In this document: piece after piece, positions 1-7,034 of the stretch
How the letters are laid out: every line of letters begins with the position of its first letter
Position numbering within the stretch: the stretch's first letter is position 1
From: an uncultured Acetatifactor sp.
GTDB taxonomy: Bacteria; Bacillota; Clostridia; Lachnospirales; Lachnospiraceae
Reading direction: 5' to 3'
Assembly: GCA_910585615.1 (NCBI GenBank)
Contig: CAJUFO010000060.1
Span: 1-27,085 of the forward strand
Length of the DNA: 27,085 nucleotides
Translations under genes and position numbers: made by a program
Notes under the pieces: model-generated
Database searches by the model: none
Told to the model about the DNA's origin: nothing
What the model saw: the letters and a program-made list of their open reading frames with translations, nothing else

Positions 1-981
1 GAGAAGCTGACCAAGGGGCTGGGCGCCGGGGCGAAGCCGGAGATCGGCGAGAAGGCCGCGGAGGAGAGCGCGGAGGAGATCACCGCCGCATTGAAGGGGT
101 CAGACATGGTGTTCGTCACCTGCGGCATGGGAGGCGGCACGGGAACCGGCGCTGCCCCTGTGGTGGCCAAGCTGGCCAAGGACATGGGCATCCTCACGGT
201 GGGAGTGGTGACCAAGCCCTTCCGCTTCGAGGCCAGGACCCGCATGGTGAACGCCTTAAGCGGCATCGAGCGCATCAAGGAGAATGTGGACACCTTGATT
301 GTTATTCCCAACGACAAACTTTTACAGATCGTAGACAGACGCACTACCATGCCGGAGGCCTTGAAGAAAGCGGACGAAGTGCTGCAGCAGGCCGTACAGG
401 GCATTACGGATTTGATCAATCTGCCCGCCATCATCAATCTGGACTTCGCTGACATCCAGACTGTCATGAAGGACAAGGGCATCGCGCACATCGGCATCGG
501 GGAGGGCAAGGGCGACGACAAGGCCCTGTCGGCCGTGAAGATGGCTGTGGAGAGCCCTCTGTTGGAGACCACCATCAGCGGCGCCACGGACGTCATCCTC
601 AACGTGTCCGGGGACATCTCGCTGCCGGATGCCAGCGATGCCGCGGATTTTGTCCAGAGCCTGACGGGAGAGGATGTGAACATCATCTTCGGCGCTATGT
701 ATGACGAGGCCAAAACAGACAGCTGTACTGTCACCGTAATCGCCACAGGGCTGGAAGAGGAGAACCCTGCCGTGCCCCAGTCCAGATTTGGTACCAGCAA
801 TATGTACAGGCAGCAGAATGCCCACTTGGGCTCTGGCGGGCTGAAGGGCCTGAACGTGCAGCCCGGACAGACGAATCCTATGCCCACGACTCCTGTACAG
901 GGCATCCAGAAGCCTGTGGACATCCGCAGCTCCGTGGAGGAGAAGACATTGAAGATTCCTGATTTCCTACAGCGAAAATAG
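1..981 (+). CDS. ftsZ: Cell division protein FtsZ (5' end outside window)
   Basis: FtsZ is the tubulin-like GTPase that polymerises into the cytoplasmic Z-ring at the division site. The reading frame is open from base 1, so the gene enters the window already in progress; roughly the first 60 residues are missing when the tubulin signature is compared with B. subtilis FtsZ. The fragment is 326 residues. The GTP-binding signature GGGTGTG lies at fragment residues 44-50, followed by the typical AAPVVAKLAKD helix, the T7-loop region (NLDFADI) and a flexible linker. The protein ends with the conserved C-terminal peptide IPDFLQRK that binds FtsA/SepF-type partners. A hairpin terminator follows the stop codon and separates ftsZ from spoIIGA. 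The TTG at base 91 is internal and is not the start. Confidence 0.97.
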   Translation, partial: EKLTKGLGAGAKPEIGEKAAEESAEEITAALKGSDMVFVTCGMGGGTGTGAAPVVAKLAKDMGILTVGVVTKPFRFEARTRMVNALSGIERIKENVDTLIVIPNDKLLQIVDRRTTMPEALKKADEVLQQAVQGITDLINLPAIINLDFADIQTVMKDKGIAHIGIGEGKGDDKALSAVKMAVESPLLETTISGATDVILNVSGDISLPDASDAADFVQSLTGEDVNIIFGAMYDEAKTDSCTVTVIATGLEEENPAVPQSRFGTSNMYRQQNAHLGSGGLKGLNVQPGQTNPMPTTPVQGIQKPVDIRSSVEEKTLKIPDFLQRK

Positions 982-1007
982 CAGGGTACATCATATTTGT
1001 GCCAGAT

Positions 1008-1037
1008 AGCCGGGCGGACAAGCGCCCGGCTCTTTTT
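1008..1037 (+). terminator. Intrinsic terminator after ftsZ
   Basis: A perfect 9-bp stem, AGCCGGGCG (1008-1016) with CGCCCGGCT (1023-1031), has a 6-nt loop and is followed by CTTTTT. It lies 27 bp after the ftsZ stop. Its T-run touches the Spo0A-box-like sequence of the next promoter. Confidence 0.9.
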
Positions 1038-1101
1038 GTCGAAAAATTCTTGGGATTCTTCCCTCTGTTTGACAAAATCTTAAGTCCCATCCCTTTATAA
1101 T
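1037..1101 (+). promoter_or_regulatory. Spo0A-type sigma-A promoter of the spoIIG operon
   Basis: A perfect 0A-box core TGTCGAA is at 1037-1043, and a second one-mismatch copy TGACAAA (1070-1076) overlaps the -35. The hexamers are consensus, TTGACA (1069-1074) and TATAAT (1096-1101), but the spacer is 21 bp instead of about 17. The B. subtilis spoIIG promoter is known for a similarly over-long (22 bp) spacer and for Spo0A binding at the -35. Transcription would begin near 1108, which excludes the ATG at 1100 as start codon. Confidence 0.8.
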
Positions 1102-1123
1102 GATTGTGAAAAGGATGATGCCG

Positions 1124-2035
1124 ATGCACTATGAGCTATATATTGACAGCCTGTTCCTTCTCAATTTCATGATGAACCTGTTTCTCTGCCTCCTGGTGGA
1201 CAGGAGCACCCTGCGCATCGCCTCTTTGTGGAGGCTGGCGGCAGGAGCGGCGGTGGGGGCGGCCTGTGCGCTTCTCCCCTTTCTGGGAGGCGGCCGGGCT
1301 GCTTTGAAGCTGGCGGTATGGACAGCCGTGGGTACGGCGGGAATGCTCTGTATCACCTTCCGTGTGAGGAGCCTGAGAATGTTCCTGAAGCTCCTGGAGC
1401 GGCTGCTGATGTGCTCCCTGGGGATGGGCGGAGCCATGCTGTTCCTGATCCGGCTCTTTCCGCGGATTCGGGAGGGCTTGGCGAGCGTCCCGGGAATCCT
1501 GGGGATGGGAGGGCTCTTCTTCCTGCTGTTCGCGCGCTTACGAGATAACCCGTATGCAGACGGCCAGAGCCTGTGCAGAGCCGTCCTGCGGAGAAAAGGA
1601 AGGAAGCTTGCGGTGACGGCCCTGATCGATTCGGGCAACAGCCTGTTCGAGCCAATCAGCGGGAAGCCAGTCTGCGTGGTGGGGAGAACGGTGTTCGAGG
1701 CACTGTGGGAGGGGGCGCAGGAGGGCTTCCGCGCCGTTCCCTATCACAGCATCGGGAAGAGCCGGGGCATCCTGCCGGCCTATCTGCTTGCGGAGCTTTG
1801 GGTAGAGACAGGGGGCATGGAGTATCGTTTTGCAGATGTGTACGTGGCTGTCAGCGATGAGGAGGTCTCAGGCGCGGCCAGTGCAGGCGCAGAGTCCGTG
1901 AATATGATAATCAATCCCAGGCTCTTTACGGAGAGGAAAAGGGGAGGCCGCGCGAAACGGCAGAATGAGAGGCGCTATGATACTGAAAGTCATGATACCG
2001 GGAAAGATGCAATTCAAGATGATTCACAGGGATAA
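1124..2035 (+). CDS. spoIIGA: Sigma-E processing aspartic peptidase SpoIIGA
   Basis: SpoIIGA is the membrane-anchored aspartic peptidase that removes the pro-sequence of sigma-E at the sporulation septum in response to forespore SpoIIR. The N-terminal half contains several hydrophobic segments beginning YELYIDSLFLLNFMMN, typical of the family's membrane domain. The C-terminal half carries the catalytic motif LIDSGN, with the aspartate at about residue 169 of this start, followed by LFEPISGKPV. I chose the ATG at 1124: the promoter's expected start point near 1108 rules out 1100, AAAAGG lies about nine bases upstream of 1124, and MHYELYID matches family N-termini. The product is 303 residues, close to the family length. 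The last 59 bases overlap the sigE reading frame, and the C-terminal tail is highly charged. Confidence 0.93.
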   Translation: MHYELYIDSLFLLNFMMNLFLCLLVDRSTLRIASLWRLAAGAAVGAACALLPFLGGGRAALKLAVWTAVGTAGMLCITFRVRSLRMFLKLLERLLMCSLGMGGAMLFLIRLFPRIREGLASVPGILGMGGLFFLLFARLRDNPYADGQSLCRAVLRRKGRKLAVTALIDSGNSLFEPISGKPVCVVGRTVFEALWEGAQEGFRAVPYHSIGKSRGILPAYLLAELWVETGGMEYRFADVYVAVSDEEVSGAASAGAESVNMIINPRLFTERKRGGRAKRQNERRYDTESHDTGKDAIQDDSQG

Positions 2036-2714
2036 GCTGTTCCTGCGGGGGGAAGGGGACATCCATTACATAGGCGGTGCCGAGGTGCTGCCGCCTCCGT
2101 TGGAGCTGGAGAAGGAGAGCCAGGTCATCGGCGACCTGGGGACGGAGTATGACGATGAGGCCAAGGCCATCTTAATCGAACACAATCTGCGGCTGGTGGT
2201 GTACATAGCCAAGAAATTCGACAATACGGGCGTAGGGGTGGAGGACCTGATCTCCATAGGCACCATCGGCCTGATCAAGTCCATCAACACCTTCAAGCCG
2301 GACAAGAACATCAAGCTGGCCACATATGCCTCCAGGTGCATCGAGAACGAGATTCTGATGTACCTGCGCAGGAACAACAAGACCAAGCTGGAAGTGTCCA
2401 TAGACGAGCCGCTGAACGTGGACTGGGACGGGAACGAGCTGCTGCTCTCGGACATCCTGGGGACGGACGAAGACGTAATCTACCGGGACATCGAGAACGA
2501 GGTGGAGCGCAAGCTCCTCATGGCGGCCATCAGCAAGCTCTCTGAGCGGGAGAAGAGGATCATCAAGCTGCGCTTCGGGCTGGGCACCAGGGACGGCCAG
2601 GAGATGACCCAGAAGGAGGTGGCCTCTCTCCTGGGGATATCCCAGTCATACATATCCAGGCTGGAGAAAAAAATCATGCGCCAGCTGAAAAAAGAGATGA
2701 GCACGCATATTTAG
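1977..2714 (+). CDS. sigE: RNA polymerase pro-sigma-E factor, mother-cell specific
   Basis: This is the early mother-cell sporulation sigma factor, made as an inactive precursor and cleaved by SpoIIGA encoded just upstream. From the ATG at 1977 the product is 245 residues (B. subtilis: 239). The first 30 residues form a basic, hydrophobic pro-sequence. The conserved YIGGAEVLPPPL follows, and by analogy with B. subtilis cleavage is expected just before the Y. Sigma region 2 (NLRLVVYIAKKFDNTGVGVEDLISIGTIGL, positions about 65-95) and region 4 with its helix-turn-helix (MTQKEVASLLGISQSYISRLEKK) are intact. GAGAGG stands four bases before the ATG; the in-frame ATG at 1965 has no properly placed ribosome binding site. 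The gene overlaps spoIIGA by 59 bases, suggesting translational coupling of protease and substrate. Confidence 0.95.
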   Translation: MILKVMIPGKMQFKMIHRDKLFLRGEGDIHYIGGAEVLPPPLELEKESQVIGDLGTEYDDEAKAILIEHNLRLVVYIAKKFDNTGVGVEDLISIGTIGLIKSINTFKPDKNIKLATYASRCIENEILMYLRRNNKTKLEVSIDEPLNVDWDGNELLLSDILGTDEDVIYRDIENEVERKLLMAAISKLSEREKRIIKLRFGLGTRDGQEMTQKEVASLLGISQSYISRLEKKIMRQLKKEMSTHI

Positions 2715-2761
2715 GCTATGCAAACGGGATAAAATAGGGTAGAATAAATACAGGACAATAG

Positions 2762-2788
2762 AATCAGGTATAAAAATCAGGTATAAAA
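2762..2788 (+). repeat. Short tandem repeat, two 13-bp units
   Basis: AATCAGGTATAAA occurs twice head-to-tail (2762-2774 and 2775-2787), immediately before the TTG start of the next small gene. It may reflect replication slippage. Each copy supplies only a weak AGG as a possible ribosome binding site. Confidence 0.85.
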
Positions 2789-2791
2789 ACA

Positions 2792-3097
2792 TTGATACGA
2801 CGAGATGATATATTATCGATAGAATATTTGAAGAAGACGGAGTTCACGGGCTGCCACCAGGGCATGCGCTACCGTCTGGAGGGCGTGGCCGGCGAGGAGG
2901 GGGAGAAACTCCTGCGCTGTACGGTATGGCCGGAGCCTTTCGCCTTTTTTAAGACACCTGAAGAGAAGAAGGAAACCGCTGCGTTTCCGTTTGGGGAGGA
3001 CGGCGTTGCAGAGGCCATCTGTTGGATGAACGGGATGCTTTCCGAGAAGAAGGAAATATGGGAGAATGCGGGAGAGCGTTGGGATGAGAATCGATAG
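2792..3097 (+). CDS. Conserved small protein of unknown function
   Basis: I do not recognise a named domain. The product would be 101 residues and acidic, starting MIRRDDILSIEYLKK. Similar short proteins opening with a basic pair and then YLKK-TEFTG-G-RYRL are familiar to me from Lachnospiraceae genomes, but no function is known to me. The only possible start in this frame after the stop at 2771 is the TTG at 2792, and the ribosome binding site is weak. There is no signal peptide or membrane segment. It lies 77 bp after sigE on the same strand and may be transcribed with it. The protein has two cysteines (CHQG and LLRCTVW) and aromatic residues suggesting a small folded domain. Confidence 0.65.
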   Translation: MIRRDDILSIEYLKKTEFTGCHQGMRYRLEGVAGEEGEKLLRCTVWPEPFAFFKTPEEKKETAAFPFGEDGVAEAICWMNGMLSEKKEIWENAGERWDENR

Positions 3098-3156
3098 CCT
3101 CTTTCGCATAGGACTGTGACGGCCGGGCCTTCCGCATGAATAGCGGAGAATACAAT

Positions 3157-3678
3157 ATGTTCAAATATATATATAGGGATATGCTGTCCATGGTAAAGTT
3201 CTTTCCTTACGGCTTTGCTCTGGGGCTTTTGATGGCGACGCTTTTTTTATGGGCGGTGAACGGCGTGAGGAAGCGCAGGGGGAAGCTGCCCGCGGCCAAG
3301 CTGCCGGTGGCGGCATTCGTGATTTATCTGGCCCTGATGCTGGTCATCACGTTTCTGTCCAGGGAGGGCGGGGACAGCAAGGGAATCGACCTGGAGCTGT
3401 TCTCCACCTGGGGGATCAATGACAGGAACAATGCCTTTGTCATAGAGAATGTCCTGCTCTTCGTGCCCTATGGCTTTCTGGCGGGCTTTGCCTTCGGGCG
3501 GTATCGCAGGTTCCTGCCCTGTCTGGCGCTGGGGGCGCTGACGAGCCTGGGCATCGAGACGCTGCAGCTGATTACGGGGAGAGGGTTCTTCCAGATAGAC
3601 GACATCTTGACCAATACGCTGGGAGCTGTCCTCGGATTTCTGCTCTACAGGCTTTTTAAGCTGTTCGGGAAAAGATAG
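3157..3678 (+). CDS. VanZ-family membrane protein
   Basis: A 173-residue integral membrane protein with about four hydrophobic segments: near residues 10-32, 45-65, 85-110 and 120-170. The family hallmarks are visible: NVLLFVPYGFLAGFAFG, then SLGIETLQLITGRGFFQIDDILTNTLGAVLGF, where the acidic residues before the last helix are typical of VanZ-like proteins. VanZ itself gives low-level teicoplanin resistance, but most members are of unknown role at the cell surface, so no resistance is implied. The ATG at 3157 is preferred over 3136 because GGAG (3145-3148) sits eight bases before it. It is on the sigE strand and convergent with sigG. Confidence 0.85.
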   Translation: MFKYIYRDMLSMVKFFPYGFALGLLMATLFLWAVNGVRKRRGKLPAAKLPVAAFVIYLALMLVITFLSREGGDSKGIDLELFSTWGINDRNNAFVIENVLLFVPYGFLAGFAFGRYRRFLPCLALGALTSLGIETLQLITGRGFFQIDDILTNTLGAVLGFLLYRLFKLFGKR

Positions 3679-3744
3679 TGGCAGAGAAGGGCTGCCCGGG
3701 GCGGTGGATGATTACAGAAATGTAGTTGAAGTTTTATGTAGCAG

Positions 3745-3763
3745 TGACCGCCTTATGCGGTCA
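3745..3763 (-). other. Hairpin spanning the sigG stop codon
   Basis: TGACCGC (3745-3751) pairs with GCGGTCA (3757-3763) across a 5-nt loop. The sigG stop codon lies across the loop and stem. No T-run follows on either strand, so a terminator role is uncertain. Confidence 0.4.
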
Positions 3764-4532
3764 GATAGCTGCGCATGGAGCGCAGGGCGTTCTTTTCCAG
3801 CCGGGAGACCTGGGCCTGGGAGATGCCGATGGCTTCCGCCACCTCCATCTGGGTCTTGCCCTCAAAAAAGCGCAGGGAGATGATTTCATGCTCCCGGGGG
3901 TTCAGGCGCTTCATGGCTTCGCTGAGGGAGAGATGTTCCACCCAGTTCTCTTCCTTATTTTTTTTGTCGCTGATCTGGTCCATCACATAAAGGGTATCGC
4001 CGCCGTCCGTGAGGATGGGCTCGTATAGGCTCATAGGGTTCTGGATGGCATCTAAGGCGTAGGCGATGTCCTCCTTGGAGATGCCGATTTCTGTGGCAAT
4101 CTCCTCGATGGAGGGCTCTTTCAGGTTCTTCCTGGTCAGGGCATCCTTGGCGTAGATTGCCTTATAGGCGGTATCCTTCAGGGAGCGGGATACGCGCATG
4201 GCGCTGTTGTCCCGCAGGAACCTCCGGATTTCGCCGATGATCATGGGCACGGCATAGGTGGAGAACTTCACGTTCAGGGAGGTGTCGAAATTGTCGATGG
4301 CTTTGATTAGGCCGATGCAGCCGATCTGGAACAGGTCGTCCACGTTCTCGTTGCTGGAAGAGAAGCGCTTGATGACGCTTAAGACCAGCCGCAGGTTCCC
4401 TTCGATATAGGCTTCCCTGGCCCTTTCATCGCCCGCCTCGATCTGCTGGAAGAGGGCTTCCTTTTCCTCTGCCTTCAGCAATGGGAGTTTCGAGGTGTTC
4501 ACCCCGCAGATTTCCACTTTTCCCTGTGTCAT
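3753..4532 (-). CDS. sigG: RNA polymerase sigma-G factor, forespore specific
   Basis: Sigma-G drives late forespore gene expression. The 259-residue product starts MTQGKVEICGVNTSKLPLL, almost the canonical start of sigma-G (B. subtilis MSRNKVEICGVDTSKLPVL). Region 2 (GNLRLVLSVIKRF through FSTYAVPMIIGEIRRFLRDN), the SLKDTAYKA segment and region 4 (KTQMEVAEAIGISQAQVSRLEKNAL) are complete. The start at 4532 is preceded on the minus strand by GAGGAAGGAA. The frame is open further upstream to 4640, but that extension is unlike any sigma factor. In many Firmicutes sigG lies directly after sigE on the same strand; here a small ORF and a VanZ gene intervene and sigG faces them. I could not find a convincing sigma-F/sigma-G promoter by eye. 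Confidence 0.95.
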   Translation of the reverse strand: MTQGKVEICGVNTSKLPLLKAEEKEALFQQIEAGDERAREAYIEGNLRLVLSVIKRFSSSNENVDDLFQIGCIGLIKAIDNFDTSLNVKFSTYAVPMIIGEIRRFLRDNSAMRVSRSLKDTAYKAIYAKDALTRKNLKEPSIEEIATEIGISKEDIAYALDAIQNPMSLYEPILTDGGDTLYVMDQISDKKNKEENWVEHLSLSEAMKRLNPREHEIISLRFFEGKTQMEVAEAIGISQAQVSRLEKNALRSMRSYLTA

Positions 4533-4680
4533 TTCCTTCCTCGTTTCTGCGCATGGGGCGCGTTGGATTATAGTGGTAGTATGTGCCCGGCGCGGAAAAA
4601 TATTCATGTCCGCCGTTCTCATTTTCCCCATGTGCCGCATACATGTAATAGTAAGGATTTTTCCGTGAGGAGGGCTTCCT

Positions 4681-4914
4681 GTGCTCTATTCGGAACTGAA
4701 ATGCAAGGATGTGATCAACATCAAGAACTGCAAAAAGCTGGGCAGGGTATGCGACCTGGAGTTCGACCCCTGCAGCGGCTGCATCTGCAAGATTATGGTG
4801 CCGGGGGGCAGCAGGGTGTTGGGATTCCTGAATTGTGAGCCAAACATCGTGATACCCTTTAAGGACATCAGACAGATAGGGCCGGACATTATTCTCGTTG
4901 ACATTCCCTGCTGA
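4681..4914 (+). CDS. YlmC/YmxH family sporulation protein (PRC-barrel)
   Basis: A 77-residue protein matching the small YlmC/YmxH family, a single PRC-barrel-like fold found across spore formers. Family features are the opening SELKCKDVINIKNCKKLGRVCDLEFDP, the central GCICKIMVPG and the end IPFKDIRQIGPDIILVDI. In B. subtilis the paralogues are linked to sporulation but their biochemical role is not clear. It starts with GTG at 4681, with a strong GAGGAGGG six bases upstream. It is divergent from sigG across a 148-bp gap and precedes nrdR on the same strand, a usual clostridial order. Cysteines are unusually frequent for its size (five of 77), which might allow metal or thiol chemistry; that is inference. 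Confidence 0.88.
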   Translation: MLYSELKCKDVINIKNCKKLGRVCDLEFDPCSGCICKIMVPGGSRVLGFLNCEPNIVIPFKDIRQIGPDIILVDIPC

Positions 4915-4920
4915 ATATGG

Positions 4921-4933
4921 TACGTTAAACGTA
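4921..4933. promoter_or_regulatory. 13-bp palindrome upstream of nrdR
   Basis: TACGTT-A-AACGTA is a perfect palindrome around one central base, in the gap between the ylmC-like gene and nrdR. At 4950-4956 the sequence CACTATA resembles half of an NrdR box, so the gap may hold an operator. No matching partner half-site was found. Confidence 0.35.
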
Positions 4934-5001
4934 ACAAAAGACGGGCACTATACACGAAGCATGGATTGGTATGTGCGCCGAAGCGCACAGGGGGTGTACA
5001 G

Positions 5002-5451
5002 ATGAAATGTCCTTACTGTAATCGAGATAATACAAGGGTAATCGATTCCCGCCCGGCGGAAGAGAACAATTCTATCCGCCGCAGGCGGGCCTGCGATGAA
5101 TGCGGGAAGCGTTTTACCACCTATGAGAAGATCGAGACTATCCCTCTGATCATCATCAAGAAGGATGAGAACAGAGAGGCTTACGACCGCGCCAAGATAG
5201 AGGGCGGTCTGCTGCGGGCCTGTCACAAGAGGCCTGTGAGCGCCCAGCAGATTACCCAGCTGGTGGATGCGGTGGAGAACGAGATCTTCAACAGGGAGGA
5301 AAAGGAAATCAGCAGCCAGGTCATAGGGGAGCTTCTGATGAACAAGCTCAAGGACCTGGATGCGGTGGCCTATGTGCGCTTTGCCTCCGTGTACCGGGAG
5401 TTCAAGGACGTAAATACCTTTATGGACGAGCTGAAGAAGATGCTCGAATAG
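5002..5451 (+). CDS. nrdR: Transcriptional repressor NrdR
   Basis: NrdR is a zinc- and nucleotide-binding repressor of ribonucleotide reductase genes. The product is 149 residues, the usual family length. The N-terminal zinc ribbon has its four cysteines at residues 3, 6, 31 and 34, and the basic RRRRACDECGKRFTTYE stretch is the DNA-binding face. An ATP-cone domain follows from about residue 49 (IIIKKDENREAYDRAKIEGGL) to about 139. The ATG at 5002 has AGGGGG about seven bases upstream; the longer frame from 4966 adds residues not found in the family. It converges with the SpoVB-like gene. No ribonucleotide reductase gene is in the window. Confidence 0.96.
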   Translation: MKCPYCNRDNTRVIDSRPAEENNSIRRRRACDECGKRFTTYEKIETIPLIIIKKDENREAYDRAKIEGGLLRACHKRPVSAQQITQLVDAVENEIFNREEKEISSQVIGELLMNKLKDLDAVAYVRFASVYREFKDVNTFMDELKKMLE

Positions 5452-5475
5452 GTTGGACTTGCACCAATCTGAGGG

Positions 5476-6840
5476 TTATTTTTTCTGTAGGAAGCGGTAG
5501 AGGCAGCCCAGGTAGAGTACGCCTAGGGTCAGCTGGCTGACCAAAAGCCCCCATAGAAAGCCCCTGACTCCTACCTGGGGGACGGCCAGGAAGACGAAGG
5601 CCAGGCGAACCAGCAGGCATACCACGTTCATGACGAAGGTGTGCCCGGCCAGGCCCAGCCCCTGCAGGATGCTGGAGAGGGTGGTGTCCAGGTAGAGGAA
5701 GGGGCAGATGAAGCCCAGGGTAGTGATGAAATATCCCGCCAGGGGGCTGTCGAACACATTGGTTCCGATCCATCCGCCGAACAGGACGAAAAAGCCCAGA
5801 CATCCAAAGCCCATGAGGCCGCAGTATTTCACGGTGCGCACCGTGGCGCTCCGGACGGCGCCCATGTTCCCCAGGGCATAGTTCTCCGAGATAATCGGCA
5901 GCAGCAGCACGGCCACGGAGCTGGTCAGGGCATTGGGGAAATAGATGAAGGGCATGGCCATGCCGGTGAACACACCGTACACGCTTAGGGAGGTGGCGGT
6001 GTCATAGCCATAGAGCCGGAGCTTTGCGGGGATGGACACGGCCTCTACGCTCTGCAGAAGGTTCAGCACGATGCGGTTGGCAGTCAGCGGCAGGGCCATG
6101 GCCATGAGCTTCCCCCAGAGGGCGGAGCCGGACGGGCCCGAGAGGCGGGAGGGAACATGGAAAGGCTGCCGCCGCGAATCCCGGGGACGGCGAAAGGCGG
6201 GGATTCCGTCCGGCCAGATTGCGGCGATGGTCAGCAGCATGGAGGCGAATTCCCCCACGGTGAGTCCCAGGACGGCCACGCTGATGGACGGCGTCCTGCC
6301 TGCCGCCAGGATGCGGGAGGATACTATGTACACACAGCCCACCCGGGCGACCTGCTCCAGAAGCTGGGCCCCTGCCGGAACCCCGGCTTTTTTTATGCCG
6401 TAAAAGTAACCGTTGATGCAGGAATGCACGGCGCTCAATGGCACAGAGAAGGAAAGGATGCGCAGCATGGAAGCCGTGCGGGGCTCCTGCAAGAGGCTTG
6501 CGGAGACCTGGTCCGCGAAGAGGAACAGCACTGCGTTGCAGGCCAGGGACAATGGCAGGGAGACGAGAAGTCCCAGCACAAGGGGGCGCAGGGAGGGCTT
6601 TTTGCTGGTGGCTGCCTGCTCCGCCACCAGCTTGGAGATGGCGGTCTGGTATCCGGCGGCGGTGAGGGAGAAGGACAGGGAAAGCACCGGGCTTAAGAGC
6701 TGATAGATGCCCATTCCTTCCTCCCCGAACAGCCGGGAGAGATAGATGCGGTACAGGAAACCGATGATTCTGCTGACGATGCCTGTGGCGGTAAGGATAA
6801 AGGTGCCCACAATCAGGGGATGACGTTGCTTTGCTTTCAT
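5476..6840 (-). CDS. SpoVB-like polysaccharide flippase (MVF/MATE superfamily)
   Basis: A 454-residue integral membrane protein with about 14 hydrophobic segments and no soluble domain. The start (FILTATGIVSRIIGFLYRIYLSRLFGEEGMGIYQLL) is the typical first helix pair of clostridial stage V sporulation protein B and related lipid-linked oligosaccharide transporters of the MVF (MurJ-like) family. SpoVB is required for spore cortex synthesis, probably by moving a peptidoglycan precursor across the membrane. Several paralogues with other roles exist, so the exact substrate is uncertain. No good ribosome binding site precedes the ATG at 6840 on the minus strand, and no alternative start fits better. 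It is divergent from the iscS promoter region. Confidence 0.85.
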   Translation of the reverse strand: MKAKQRHPLIVGTFILTATGIVSRIIGFLYRIYLSRLFGEEGMGIYQLLSPVLSLSFSLTAAGYQTAISKLVAEQAATSKKPSLRPLVLGLLVSLPLSLACNAVLFLFADQVSASLLQEPRTASMLRILSFSVPLSAVHSCINGYFYGIKKAGVPAGAQLLEQVARVGCVYIVSSRILAAGRTPSISVAVLGLTVGEFASMLLTIAAIWPDGIPAFRRPRDSRRQPFHVPSRLSGPSGSALWGKLMAMALPLTANRIVLNLLQSVEAVSIPAKLRLYGYDTATSLSVYGVFTGMAMPFIYFPNALTSSVAVLLLPIISENYALGNMGAVRSATVRTVKYCGLMGFGCLGFFVLFGGWIGTNVFDSPLAGYFITTLGFICPFLYLDTTLSSILQGLGLAGHTFVMNVVCLLVRLAFVFLAVPQVGVRGFLWGLLVSQLTLGVLYLGCLYRFLQKK

Positions 6841-6889
6841 AATGAAGGGAGGAAACTTTCGTTTTTCCCATTATATTCCCCTTGGACAG

Positions 6890-6918
6890 TTGACAGAACA
6901 GACATGCGATGCTATACT
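6890..6918 (+). promoter_or_regulatory. Sigma-A promoter for iscS-iscU
   Basis: TTGACA (6890-6895), a 17-bp spacer and TATACT (6913-6918) form a near-consensus promoter. It predicts a leader of about 110 nt before iscS. I saw no clear regulatory hairpin or Rrf2-type operator in that leader. Confidence 0.85.
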
Positions 6919-7034
6919 GTCTATAAACCTATTAAAAAGGTATGAAATTAAAGGCCCTGTGAATCCTGCTGCCGGGAGCGGTAAAGCTGTATCCGGGCGG
7001 TTCATGCGGGACAGAAAGCGGAGAGGAACGTGAA

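Noticed and set aside
3157..3678. Glycopeptide resistance gene
   Set aside because: VanZ-like proteins are common and mostly unrelated to resistance; no vanHAX genes are present.
4533..4640. N-terminal extension of sigma-G
   Set aside because: Sigma-G proteins begin at the KVEICGV block, and a ribosome binding site precedes 4532.
6842..7033. Plus-strand 63-codon frame before iscS
   Set aside because: It starts upstream of the strong promoter at 6890 whose -10 lies inside it, and its sequence has no protein-like pattern.
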